Shown here: positions 1 to 6,399 of the stretch, in pieces
Layout of the letters: the number at the start of each line of letters is the position of its first letter
Numbering within the stretch: position 1 is the first letter of the stretch
NCBI GenBank assembly: GCA_001803645.1
Contig: MHDW01000070.1
Span: forward strand, 1 to 6,511
Length of the DNA: 6,511 bases
Direction of reading: 5' to 3'
From: Nitrospirae bacterium GWC2_42_7
GTDB taxonomy: Bacteria > Nitrospirota > Thermodesulfovibrionia > Thermodesulfovibrionales > UBA6898
Made by a program: the position numbers and the translations under genes
Notes under the pieces: generated by a model
Database searches by the model: none
The model's input: only the letters and a program-made list of their open reading frames with translations
Told to the model about the DNA's origin: nothing

Positions 1-165
1 AGTGATGCGCCTGAAGACACAGATGTACTTAAAGGTCTTGTAAATGACATAAAAATAATTCCTGAAATGCAGGGAAGATCAGGCAGACGCATCCCTGACA
101 AAAAACTCCAACCAAAGCTTTTTCCGGACAACCATGAAGATACTAATGTCCCTATTATTGAATAG
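1..165 (+). CDS. C-terminal fragment of an unidentified protein
   Basis: Frame 1 is open from the window edge to a TAG at 163-165, giving 54 codons; the start lies outside the window. The readable peptide begins SDAPEDTDVLKGLVNDIKII and ends NVPIIE. It is hydrophilic, mixed in charge and looks like ordinary soluble protein rather than a translated repeat. There is a short basic patch (GRSGRRIPDKK) around residues 30-40 of the fragment. I see no membrane segment, catalytic motif or family signature, so I give no function. It reads in the same direction as the phosphatase gene downstream, but 236 nt of repeat-rich DNA separate them, so co-transcription is uncertain. Upstream sequence would be needed to identify it. 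Confidence 0.6.
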   Translation, partial: SDAPEDTDVLKGLVNDIKIIPEMQGRSGRRIPDKKLQPKLFPDNHEDTNVPIIE

Positions 166-178
166 ACATTATCTCAAT

Positions 179-260
179 AATCTCCCCACGCCCCTCTCCG
201 GAATCATAACTCCCCCTCCCCCCTCTTATCTTAAGAGGGGGTGCCAAAGGCGGGGGCGTT
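179..260. repeat. C/G-rich hairpin repeat, element A (paired, degraded left arm)
   Basis: The right arm (211-260) contains a perfect 10-bp stem: 219-228 pairs with 232-241 around a 3-nt loop. Outside the stem is a G-rich tail that ends in GCGTT. Read on the minus strand it has the order AA, C-rich block, hairpin, as in the other copies in this window. The left part (179-203) looks like the same unit in the opposite orientation with an eroded hairpin. No T-tract follows the stem, so it is a poor intrinsic terminator for the upstream gene. The pairing with the left arm is less certain than the hairpin itself. Confidence 0.6.
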
Positions 261-280
261 ATTCCAAAGAGGTGAATTAC

Positions 281-350
281 AACCCCCTTCAGCCCCCTTT
301 GATAAGTGGGAATTATTCCTCCCTTTTGAAAAGGGAGGTTAGGAGGGATT
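281..350. repeat. C/G-rich hairpin repeat, element B (two inverted units)
   Basis: Two similar units face each other. The left unit (281-313, plus strand) begins AACCCCC, followed by a second C-rich block and a GTGGG half. The right unit, read on the minus strand from 350 to 314, begins AATCCCTCCTAACC and then a hairpin. In that hairpin 318-327 pairs with 329-338: a 10-bp stem with one central unpaired base, so the real loop would be a few bases wider. The two units align along most of their length by eye. The layout matches the element at 1149-1274 with a much shorter spacer. A reading frame across 134-364 is an artefact of this repeat. Confidence 0.65.
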
Positions 351-401
351 TTATAAATAAATGAGAATTATAGATTTCACCAAAATGGAGAAAATTCATA
401 A

Positions 402-1115
402 ATGATAGATATTCACTGCCATATATTACCTGCAATAGATGACGGGCCTGCTGACCTCGAAACAAGCCTTGCCATGCTCAGAAAGGCTGAAGAAGACGGA
501 ATAACTCATATAGTTGCAACACCTCATTACACCCATAAAGAAAAACCTACTATTCAGGATATTGCAGACAGATTTGAAATGGTCAGAGAAAAGATAGAAC
601 AGTCCGGTATATCCATGACACTGCTCAGCGGAGCTGATATAAGGCTTTCATATGAACTGTTGGACGGTATCGAAAAAAAAGAAATTCCGATGATAAACAA
701 CTCAAGATATTTTTTGCTCGAACTTCCTGATCTCCTCCCCCCAAACCTCGACAATTTCATCTTTAATGTTATGGTCAAGGGGTATGTGCCTGTTATAACT
801 CATCCTGAAAGAAATTATTCATTGCTGACATCACCGGCCAAGATAGAACCCCTGAGGGATTCAGGCGCACTTATTCAGCTTACTGCAATGAGTCTTACAG
901 GCGATTTCGGTGACCGGATAAAAAAGTTTTCATATATGCTGATGAAAAAAGGCTTTGTAGATTTTATCGCAACAGATGCCCATAACCTTAGCAAAAGGGC
1001 CCCTGTTCTCTCGAGGGCGTTCAGGGAAACAGCAGACCAATTCGGCAAAGAGGAAGCTGACCGCATCTTCCTGCACAACCCCCTGGCAGTTATAGAAAAC
1101 AGGGAGATAAGATAG
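402..1115 (+). CDS. PHP-domain protein-tyrosine phosphatase, CpsB/CapC/YwqE family
   Basis: The 237-residue product is a Mn-dependent PHP-fold phosphatase of the family that removes phosphate from the tyrosine tail of BY-kinases and so controls capsule or exopolysaccharide assembly. It is cytoplasmic, with no signal peptide or membrane segment. Family motifs appear in order: IHCH (H5, H7), DDG at 13-15, TPHYTH at 40-45, ELP with E107, HPER at 134-137 and TDAHN with D192 and H194. Together they give a complete set of likely metal ligands. At the G-x-E position I see GAD (D79), a conservative change. Length is normal for the family. The ATG at 402 starts the family's usual MIDIHCH and has GGAG at 387-390, 11 nt upstream. 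The gene converges on the kinase operon instead of lying inside it, and an intrinsic terminator follows. Its likely substrate is the autokinase encoded at 1303-3438 (inference). Confidence 0.93.
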   Translation: MIDIHCHILPAIDDGPADLETSLAMLRKAEEDGITHIVATPHYTHKEKPTIQDIADRFEMVREKIEQSGISMTLLSGADIRLSYELLDGIEKKEIPMINNSRYFLLELPDLLPPNLDNFIFNVMVKGYVPVITHPERNYSLLTSPAKIEPLRDSGALIQLTAMSLTGDFGDRIKKFSYMLMKKGFVDFIATDAHNLSKRAPVLSRAFRETADQFGKEEADRIFLHNPLAVIENREIR

Positions 1116-1148
1116 CTATTAGTCCGGCTCTATGCTTTACAGTAAGAC

Positions 1149-1274
1149 AACCCACCCCTGCACCCCTCCAAGGAGGGGACTTTTTTATTTTGAGTGGTTA
1201 TGCCTTGCATTACTCTGTTGTGAGAAGATTTGTTTTCAGAAGTCCCCTCTTGGGAGGGGATCAAGGGGTGGGTT
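1149..1274. repeat. 126-bp REPIN-like inverted repeat between convergent genes
   Basis: The left arm (1149-1182, AACCCACCCCTG then a hairpin) and the right arm (1240-1274) are near-perfect inverted copies. The reverse complement of the right arm begins AACCCACCCCTTGATCCCC and ends GAGGGGACTT, matching the left arm with only a few substitutions and small indels. Each arm also folds on itself: CCCCTCC/GGAGGGG at 1163-1178, and CCCCTC/GAGGGG at 1244-1259. The 57-nt spacer (1183-1239) is ordinary AT-rich sequence. Two inverted hairpin-bearing units around a spacer is the layout of REPIN elements, which RAYT-type transposases mobilise. No such transposase is in the window, so the class is inferred from structure alone. 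Confidence 0.75.
1163..1191 (+). terminator. Intrinsic terminator of the phosphatase gene
   Basis: A 7-bp G/C-rich stem (1163-1169 with 1172-1178; a very tight 2-nt loop as written) is followed after two bases by TTTTTTATTTT at 1181-1191. It lies 47 nt after the phosphatase stop codon and is formed by the left arm of the inverted repeat. The T-tract is present only for plus-strand transcription. The mirror hairpin at 1244-1259 has no matching T-tract on the minus strand, so the kinase operon is not terminated here by the same mechanism. Confidence 0.7.
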
Positions 1275-1302
1275 ATAATCCAAAACCGAATAAATTTGTC
1301 CG

Positions 1303-3438
1303 CTACTTCTTCATCTCTTCATCATGAGCGTAATAGTAATTATAATAAGACCTGTAGTAATAGTAACTGCTCTTTTCAGCATCAAAGGCATTTATAACGA
1401 TCCCGATGACATGTGCGTTTATATCTTTCATTGATTTCAATCCCCTGCTCACAGCCTCATAGGTTGTCCTGCCAACACGCGTAACAACAATAGTCCCCTC
1501 CACAACCTTGCTGAGTATAAGGGCGTCGGTCACAGTCATAATAGGCGGAGAATCGCAGATTATGATATCAAATCTATCGGACAGGATATTAAAGAGTTCA
1601 TTCATTTTTGCCGACCCGAGCAGTTCCGAGGGGTTCGGCGGAATAGGCCCTGCCGAAATTATTGAGAGGTTTTTTATTGAACCTTCATATTCGTCATGGA
1701 TTTTTATATCTGAAACACCGGCAAGATAACTGCTTAATCCCTTCGAATTATCAACTTTAAATATCTTATGGATACGCGGCTTTCTCATATCAGCATCCAT
1801 AAGCAGCACTCTATATTCAGACTGAGCAAGCGCACTGGCAAGATTCACTGAAGTAACTGTCTTTCCTTCTTCAGGCATCATGCTTGTTATAAGCAGTTTT
1901 TTTGGAGGATGTTCTGCTGCTGAAAGCAGGATAGAAGACCTTATTGATTTATAGCTCTCCGAGAAAGGTGAATTTGGTTTTTTAAGAATAATATTTTCAA
2001 TATTCCATTCCTTGGATTTATAAAGCGGTACCATTCCTAAAACAGGCTCACCAAGCCTTCTTTCGACCTCTTCAGGGCTTTTAACAGTGTTATCAAGATA
2101 ATCTATAAAGAACGCAAGGCCGACCCCTCCGAACAGGCCCATTAATATTCCCATTAATATATTCTTAAGCTTTTTGGGTTTTGATGGAGAACCGGGTTTT
2201 TGTGCTTCTTCTATGATCCAGACATTAACGGTCTGGACTTCCTGTGTAATATCCTGCTCTTTGATCTTCTTCATTAAGATATCATAGAGCTGCTGATTGG
2301 TTTCTACCTCTCTCTTTCGGATATTATACTGTACGAACTTCTCGTTAACATTAAGGGCCTCTCCTTTTGTCCTCGAGAAAAGGCTGCGTGAATTCTCTTC
2401 ATTGGACCTGGCTATCTCATACTGTTTCTTGATTGATTCTATTACTCTCTGGATCTCCTGCCTGAGCTTATCTTTTAATGTATTGAGTTCCCCCTTTGCC
2501 TTTGCCATCGCAGGATGTTTAGCGCCATATTTTTTCGAGAGTTCCGAAATGCTCTGATCTGCCTTAAGTATCTGCATATGCAGGGACTGGATCGTAGGGT
2601 CAGAGGCGATAGCCGGCATATTCTGAAGATCTTCAATATTTTTTGTTTCCCTGATCTTGTTATATATTGTTTCAAGCTCTTTTCTTCCGCTTTCAGCCTG
2701 AAATAACTGGGTATTAACACTGGTCAGTGTTTCAGGGACAATAGCCACCTTATTCTCGAGTGTCACAAAATCATTTGCCTTAACATATTCCTGCAAAGCT
2801 AATTCTGATTTCTTGAGTTTCTCCTGCTCCTCTTGAGCTTTTATTGTCATCCACTTTACAGTGTGTTGGGAAGAACTCATCTTCATATCAAGTATTTCTT
2901 CTATATATGCCCGGGCTACAGTATTCGCTATCAATGCTGCAAAATCAGGGTCAGGAGAATCATAGGAGACATTTGCAAGCTTGGTATTCTTGATAGGCAA
3001 TACCTTGATACCGCTGCTGATCATACCGGCATATTTATCATATTGCTTCGGATCATCTATCTGTTCTTTATCTTTAGTTTTATCGTCAGCGCCTGCAAAT
3101 CCAAAAAAACTCTTTTTTTGATCTTTAAAATAGCCTGTAAATTTGTTATCAGATGACAGCAGCCTCACCACTCTCCTGGCAACAGCCCCGCTCTTTATCA
3201 GTTGATACTGAGTTTCATAAAACTCAGGATCATATGAAGGGAAATAATACATGCCCTGCAATGGCGCAGGGTCATTTCTTTCTATCAGGATCCGTGTTGA
3301 TGCAGTATATATAGGAGTTGTAGATAAGGTCACTAAAAGAGAAACAGCAAAAACCAAAATAAAGACAGTAAAGATCGTATACCTTCTCTTGATCAATACA
3401 CTTACATAATGTCTAAGATCTATCTCTTTTTCTTCCAT
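1303..3438 (-). CDS. Polysaccharide co-polymerase / BY-kinase tyrosine autokinase (Wzc-like, Wzz + CpsD-type kinase)
   Basis: The 711-residue inner-membrane protein would control polymer length and assembly of the export complex through autophosphorylation. An N-terminal Wzz domain starts at about residue 7 and includes TM1 (about 19-40). A large periplasmic region (about 41-425) is rich in predicted coiled coil (about 195-400). A proline-rich stretch (412-422) precedes TM2 (about 427-446). The cytoplasmic kinase has PEEVERRLGEPVLG at 455-468 and ESYKSIR at 494-500, an ExxRxxR-like oligomerisation motif with Lys at the middle Arg. It also has Walker A (PEEGKT, K526), Walker A' (LLMDADMRKP, D548/D550), Walker B (DIIICDSPP, D629) and GPIPPNPSELL at 597-607. 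Nine tyrosines fall within 692-703 and are the expected phosphorylation sites. One-chain kinase plus Wzz is the Gram-negative arrangement. AAGGG at 3444-3448 lies 5 nt before the ATG, and the gap to the preceding OPX gene is only 20 nt. Confidence 0.95.
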   Translation of the reverse strand: MEEKEIDLRHYVSVLIKRRYTIFTVFILVFAVSLLVTLSTTPIYTASTRILIERNDPAPLQGMYYFPSYDPEFYETQYQLIKSGAVARRVVRLLSSDNKFTGYFKDQKKSFFGFAGADDKTKDKEQIDDPKQYDKYAGMISSGIKVLPIKNTKLANVSYDSPDPDFAALIANTVARAYIEEILDMKMSSSQHTVKWMTIKAQEEQEKLKKSELALQEYVKANDFVTLENKVAIVPETLTSVNTQLFQAESGRKELETIYNKIRETKNIEDLQNMPAIASDPTIQSLHMQILKADQSISELSKKYGAKHPAMAKAKGELNTLKDKLRQEIQRVIESIKKQYEIARSNEENSRSLFSRTKGEALNVNEKFVQYNIRKREVETNQQLYDILMKKIKEQDITQEVQTVNVWIIEEAQKPGSPSKPKKLKNILMGILMGLFGGVGLAFFIDYLDNTVKSPEEVERRLGEPVLGMVPLYKSKEWNIENIILKKPNSPFSESYKSIRSSILLSAAEHPPKKLLITSMMPEEGKTVTSVNLASALAQSEYRVLLMDADMRKPRIHKIFKVDNSKGLSSYLAGVSDIKIHDEYEGSIKNLSIISAGPIPPNPSELLGSAKMNELFNILSDRFDIIICDSPPIMTVTDALILSKVVEGTIVVTRVGRTTYEAVSRGLKSMKDINAHVIGIVINAFDAEKSSYYYYRSYYNYYYAHDEEMKK

Positions 3439-3458
3439 ATTATCCCTTTAACTATTGA

Positions 3459-4271
3459 TCAGAAAAAACTCTCCGGCACAACAATAACGTCATCAGGCAG
3501 AACAGTATCATTCACCTCTACTCCTCGCAACACCTTCTCATTTCCATCAACTTTTCTGATTATCTTTATCCTGCGTGTGGATGCTTTTTCCGTAAAACCA
3601 CCGGCCATGGTAATGGCTTTAACAACGGTCAAATTCTCTTCATATCTATATGCAGCAGGTTTCTGTACTTCTCCGGTCACATAAAAAACACCTGTTTTAA
3701 CAACGAAAATACTGTCACCGTCCAATATCAGTATGTCTAATGACATTTCTCCGTTCTCTATAAGTTTTTTCAAGTCAATAACTATCTTTTCTTCTGCCTT
3801 TCCCGGTAAGTTGGTTTTTCTCTTGATTATTGCCTTATCACCTGCATCTTTTGTCAGCCCTCCGGCCTTTGATAGAAGTTCGAGAAATGTGGTCTGACCG
3901 GGCAAAACATAAAGGCCGGGCTTTTCTACCTGTCCCATCAGAACTGCCTTCTTACTTCTGAATTCCTCTACAAAAACAGTCACCTGAGGATATATAACAT
4001 ACCCTTCACTAAGCAAAGCTGCTATCTTCTCGCCTACTTGCGAGACCGTCAATCCTCCGACTTTCACCTCTCCTATCAAGGGAAAAAGAATTACGCCCTC
4101 TCCGCTCACCCTTGCAGTAGTTGTAAGATCAGGATTGTCATAAACAGTTATTCTAAGAACATCACCGTCACCTGCAATATAATCCTGAGCATATGAGATG
4201 TTTGCTCCATAAAGGAATAGGAAGGACAATAACAGGCAAGAATATATCTTTTTCGCTCTTATTTTGATCAT
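3459..4271 (-). CDS. Short OPX polysaccharide export protein (Poly_export + two SLBB domains), no lipobox, no C-terminal helix
   Basis: The 270-residue protein has a signal peptide (basic MIKIRAKK, hydrophobic core about 9-22, likely cut after A28 in SYA|QDY). A Poly_export domain follows (about 29-105: GDGDVLRITVYDNPDL, then GEVKVGGLTVSQV). SLBB1 (about 107-190) has GQVEKPGLYVLPG, and SLBB2 (about 195-268) has TGEVQKPAAYRY. It belongs to the Wza/GumB/KpsD export family and would form a periplasmic ring. It is shorter than Wza (about 380 residues). There is no lipobox cysteine near the cleavage site, and the chain stops just after SLBB2 at PESFF. It therefore lacks the amphipathic helix that makes Wza's outer-membrane pore. 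Its neighbours are a beta-barrel gene upstream (57-nt gap) and the autokinase downstream (20-nt gap). No clear Shine-Dalgarno precedes the ATG, but no other start would keep the signal peptide. Confidence 0.93.
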   Translation of the reverse strand: MIKIRAKKIYSCLLLSFLFLYGANISYAQDYIAGDGDVLRITVYDNPDLTTTARVSGEGVILFPLIGEVKVGGLTVSQVGEKIAALLSEGYVIYPQVTVFVEEFRSKKAVLMGQVEKPGLYVLPGQTTFLELLSKAGGLTKDAGDKAIIKRKTNLPGKAEEKIVIDLKKLIENGEMSLDILILDGDSIFVVKTGVFYVTGEVQKPAAYRYEENLTVVKAITMAGGFTEKASTRRIKIIRKVDGNEKVLRGVEVNDTVLPDDVIVVPESFF

Positions 4272-4328
4272 AGGTTATGTATAAATATTATAAGGTTAAA
4301 AGACCCAAAAAGGAAAGAAATGAAGACA

Positions 4329-5870
4329 CTACATAGAGCCTGTCACTCTGAAATAGAAGGTATTATTGGAATAATCATCAGCCGACGGATTTGAATCCCT
4401 TATGGTATGTGTATAACCGAGCGCGGTTGTCAACCATCTTCTGAATTCATATTGAAATCCAAGTCCCAGTCTGTAATACTTGTCCTCTTTATTTTCCGGG
4501 GTTACGCTGGATTTTTGGATTCCCTTATACTGGTCAGCAATATAAGAAAGGTCGATCGATCCTGTGAGTTTATTCGTAAGCTTCTGTGTATACCCAAGAC
4601 TCATGCCTTTTGATAAGATATATGAAGTTGTTGTCATGTCGGTCTCGTTTGTCTTTCTCCATACTTTAAATGCAAGCGAGGTCTTAGTGGTGAGTCTGTG
4701 GTTAATATTAGCCTCAAGAATAATATCCCTGCTGCCTTTTACTCCTGTTGATGCAAACTCCTTTTTGCCATAGCCTGCCTTAAAAATCCCTTGTGATTTT
4801 GATGTAATATCCCACTGTATCCCGCCAAAATAATGCTGCTCTGTGCTGTCCATATTTCTTTTCTTAGGTTTACCGTTTTTTCCTAGAACTGGGTTGCCGT
4901 ATTCATCTATAAGTTCAATTTTTCTGCCGTATTTGATATCAACAAATTCATACTCTCCGAACAGGGAAAGCTTAGGCCTGATCTTATAATGAACATAAAC
5001 ATTAAACGCATTGTCAACACGGTCCCTGAATGCATTAGCAGAACCGCTGTAGTTGACATGATTGTTCGAGTATCCGGCCTTCAATAAGAGCTTTGTTCCA
5101 ACTTCCAGATTTACTGCCCCGCTGAGAAGGTTCGAACTTACTTTGTCAGCAGAGCCTGAGATCTCAGTCCCCCTGTCATCACGGCTTTCCTGGTACTGGT
5201 CCATTAACCCCAATATAATTCGACTTCCAAGCCTGTATTGAACTAAAGCCTCAGCCTTATGCCTTATAGCGTTTTCACCGGAATATTTTGAGAATAGTTC
5301 AATATCTGCCTGATAAGCCAAATATGCCTGAAAACGCCTGAAAAGGTCATAGCCCAGATTTTCAACAAGATATCCTCCGGGTGTTCTGTTGGAAGTACTG
5401 TTAAGAGACAACCTTTTATCCATACTCGGCATTGACAGCCAGATACCGGGAGAAACTACAGTAATAAGATCAGATTGCTTTTTGTCTTTTGTATTTAAAA
5501 CATTGTCTGTAAAGAATGTTGTCACGATCAGATAAGGATGATAAAATCTTCTTCTTCTTTCGAATATTTCCCATGAAACCTTTTCATCAGTGTTGTATTT
5601 TTCCGGTAGAAGGGTCTGCTTTTCACTATTACTGTTGAGCTCTATTTGTTTTGCAGGTTCTTTTATTATTCCTTTATTTAAAGCTGCAATCACATCATAA
5701 GCCTTATTTTTTTTGTTTTTGATATCAGCAGGATTAACAGTTAAGATCTTCTGTGAAGATTGATCGACGATTGATGGATCAAATGAAGGATTTTCAGAAA
5801 AAGATTCCGTGGACTGGAAAATAAAAGCAATTGCCAGTGTTAATATCAAAAAAAAATATTTTTTCAACAT
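4329..5870 (-). CDS. Predicted outer-membrane beta-barrel protein, candidate Wzp-type export pore
   Basis: The 513-residue product begins with a signal peptide (MLKKYFFLILTLAIAF, likely cut near residue 25). A polar periplasmic segment of about 80 residues follows (26-108), containing a possible amphipathic helix (about 56-70). From about residue 109 to the end, alternating hydrophobic/polar stretches separated by polar turns indicate a beta-barrel. Examples are HPYLIVTTFFTDN (111-123), LSLFGEYEFVDIKYG (301-315), DIILEANINHRL (382-393), YRLGLGFQYEF (466-476) and the terminal TFYFRVTGSM. About 400 residues would suit roughly 16-18 strands. The start of the barrel resembles the putative beta-barrel porin 2 group. 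The last residue is Met, not the usual Phe/Trp. Its place between a secreted protein gene and an OPX gene lacking its own pore suggests it is the outer-membrane channel for the polymer (inference). AGGGG abuts the ATG with no spacer; the next codon, TTG at 5867-5865, is an alternative start with 3-nt spacing. Confidence 0.85.
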   Translation of the reverse strand: MLKKYFFLILTLAIAFIFQSTESFSENPSFDPSIVDQSSQKILTVNPADIKNKKNKAYDVIAALNKGIIKEPAKQIELNSNSEKQTLLPEKYNTDEKVSWEIFERRRRFYHPYLIVTTFFTDNVLNTKDKKQSDLITVVSPGIWLSMPSMDKRLSLNSTSNRTPGGYLVENLGYDLFRRFQAYLAYQADIELFSKYSGENAIRHKAEALVQYRLGSRIILGLMDQYQESRDDRGTEISGSADKVSSNLLSGAVNLEVGTKLLLKAGYSNNHVNYSGSANAFRDRVDNAFNVYVHYKIRPKLSLFGEYEFVDIKYGRKIELIDEYGNPVLGKNGKPKKRNMDSTEQHYFGGIQWDITSKSQGIFKAGYGKKEFASTGVKGSRDIILEANINHRLTTKTSLAFKVWRKTNETDMTTTSYILSKGMSLGYTQKLTNKLTGSIDLSYIADQYKGIQKSSVTPENKEDKYYRLGLGFQYEFRRWLTTALGYTHTIRDSNPSADDYSNNTFYFRVTGSM

Positions 5871-5887
5871 CCCCTGTTCAAAACAAC

Positions 5888-6364
5888 CTAAAATCCCGAT
5901 GGACTTACAGGTGGTGGCTTAATGATCACAGGGGTTCCGGGATGATCATACTCATCAGGAATTTCAGGCAAAAGATAACAGATCCCGGCGGATGAAAGAG
6001 TATTTAAAATTTCTGCCACCTTTTCAGCCTTAGCCCCGGCATCCATCGCACATCTGGAAACAACGTCAGGAGTTGTGCCTGCTTCAACTGCTCCGGTAAT
6101 TATTTGGGTCAAATCTCCACCTCCTTCAATTGAGCACTTTATAATATTACAAGCGCTAAAACCCATCTGTATGCTTGTCTTAACATACTTTCTTATATCC
6201 TCGTGTTTTTGAATTTTTTCCTTAATAACACTGCAGGCCTTTTCCTCTGCATCATTGGTTGGCGCTTTGTTAACAGGCTTATTATCAGCAGAAGAAAAAC
6301 CAAACATGACAAGCAGTAAAACCTGGACCAGTAAACATATAAAGGTTTTCTTATAGTTACACAT
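5888..6364 (-). CDS. Small secreted cysteine-containing protein with tandem 14-residue repeats, function unknown
   Basis: The 158-residue protein has a signal peptide (MCNYKKTFICLLVQVLLLVM, likely cut after A26 in SSA|DNK). A polar linker (27-43) leads to a repeat domain (44-127). Reading it in 14s gives units starting at 44, 58, 72, 86, 100 and 114. Each has aliphatic residues at unit positions 3, 4 and 8, and the middle four share Gly at position 11 (for example CNIIKCSIEGGGDL and TQIITGAVEAGTTP). Cysteines fall at 44, 72, 77, 105 and 129, and the pairs 44/72 and 77/105 are each exactly 28 apart. This suggests a solenoid of helical hairpins, possibly with disulfides. The tail (131-158) is proline-rich, with PPP at 150-152, and ends SPSGF. 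I do not recognise a function. It is first in the export operon, 17 nt before the barrel gene, so a periplasmic or surface role in export is likely. An in-frame TAG four codons upstream makes this ATG the only reasonable start. Confidence 0.85.
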   Translation of the reverse strand: MCNYKKTFICLLVQVLLLVMFGFSSADNKPVNKAPTNDAEEKACSVIKEKIQKHEDIRKYVKTSIQMGFSACNIIKCSIEGGGDLTQIITGAVEAGTTPDVVSRCAMDAGAKAEKVAEILNTLSSAGICYLLPEIPDEYDHPGTPVIIKPPPVSPSGF

Positions 6365-6370
6365 ACTAAC

Positions 6371-6399
6371 ATTCTATAATAAAAAAGAAAATTTGTCAC
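6371..6399 (-). promoter_or_regulatory. Sigma70-type promoter of the export operon, predicted leaderless
   Basis: On the minus strand GTGACA (6399-6394, five of six matches to TTGACA) is separated by 17 nt from TAGAAT (6376-6371, five of six to TATAAT). Only six bases (GTTAGT) lie between the -10 box and the ATG at 6364, so initiation at the usual distance would fall on or within a base or two of the A of the start codon. There is no Shine-Dalgarno in front of this ATG, which fits a leaderless mRNA. Confidence 0.55.

Noticed and set aside
179..350. Clustered repeats as a CRISPR array
   Set aside because: The units are inverted, differ in sequence and length, and have no regular spacers or nearby cas genes.
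326..357. TTGAAA (326-331) with TATAAA (352-357) as promoter of the phosphatase gene
   Set aside because: The spacer is 20 nt, too long for a good sigma70 promoter, and the first box is part of the repeat hairpin.
134..364. Open reading frame of 76 codons on the plus strand
   Set aside because: It runs through the hairpin repeats. The product is proline- and arginine-rich low-complexity sequence, it overlaps the end of the real upstream frame, and it has no ribosome binding site.
1291..1300. TAAATTTGTC also occurs on the opposite strand at 6416-6425, possibly a second operator copy
   Set aside because: Single 10-base matches between distant sites are expected by chance in 6.5 kb of AT-rich DNA. 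The copy at 1291 lies just after the kinase stop codon and has no inverted partner.
4287..4292. TATAAT on the minus strand in the 57-nt gap before the OPX gene, as an internal promoter
   Set aside because: It is a perfect -10 box, but there is no recognisable -35 hexamer at 16-18 nt (TTCCTT at 17 nt). The gap is AT-rich, so a chance match is likely. A weak internal promoter is not excluded.
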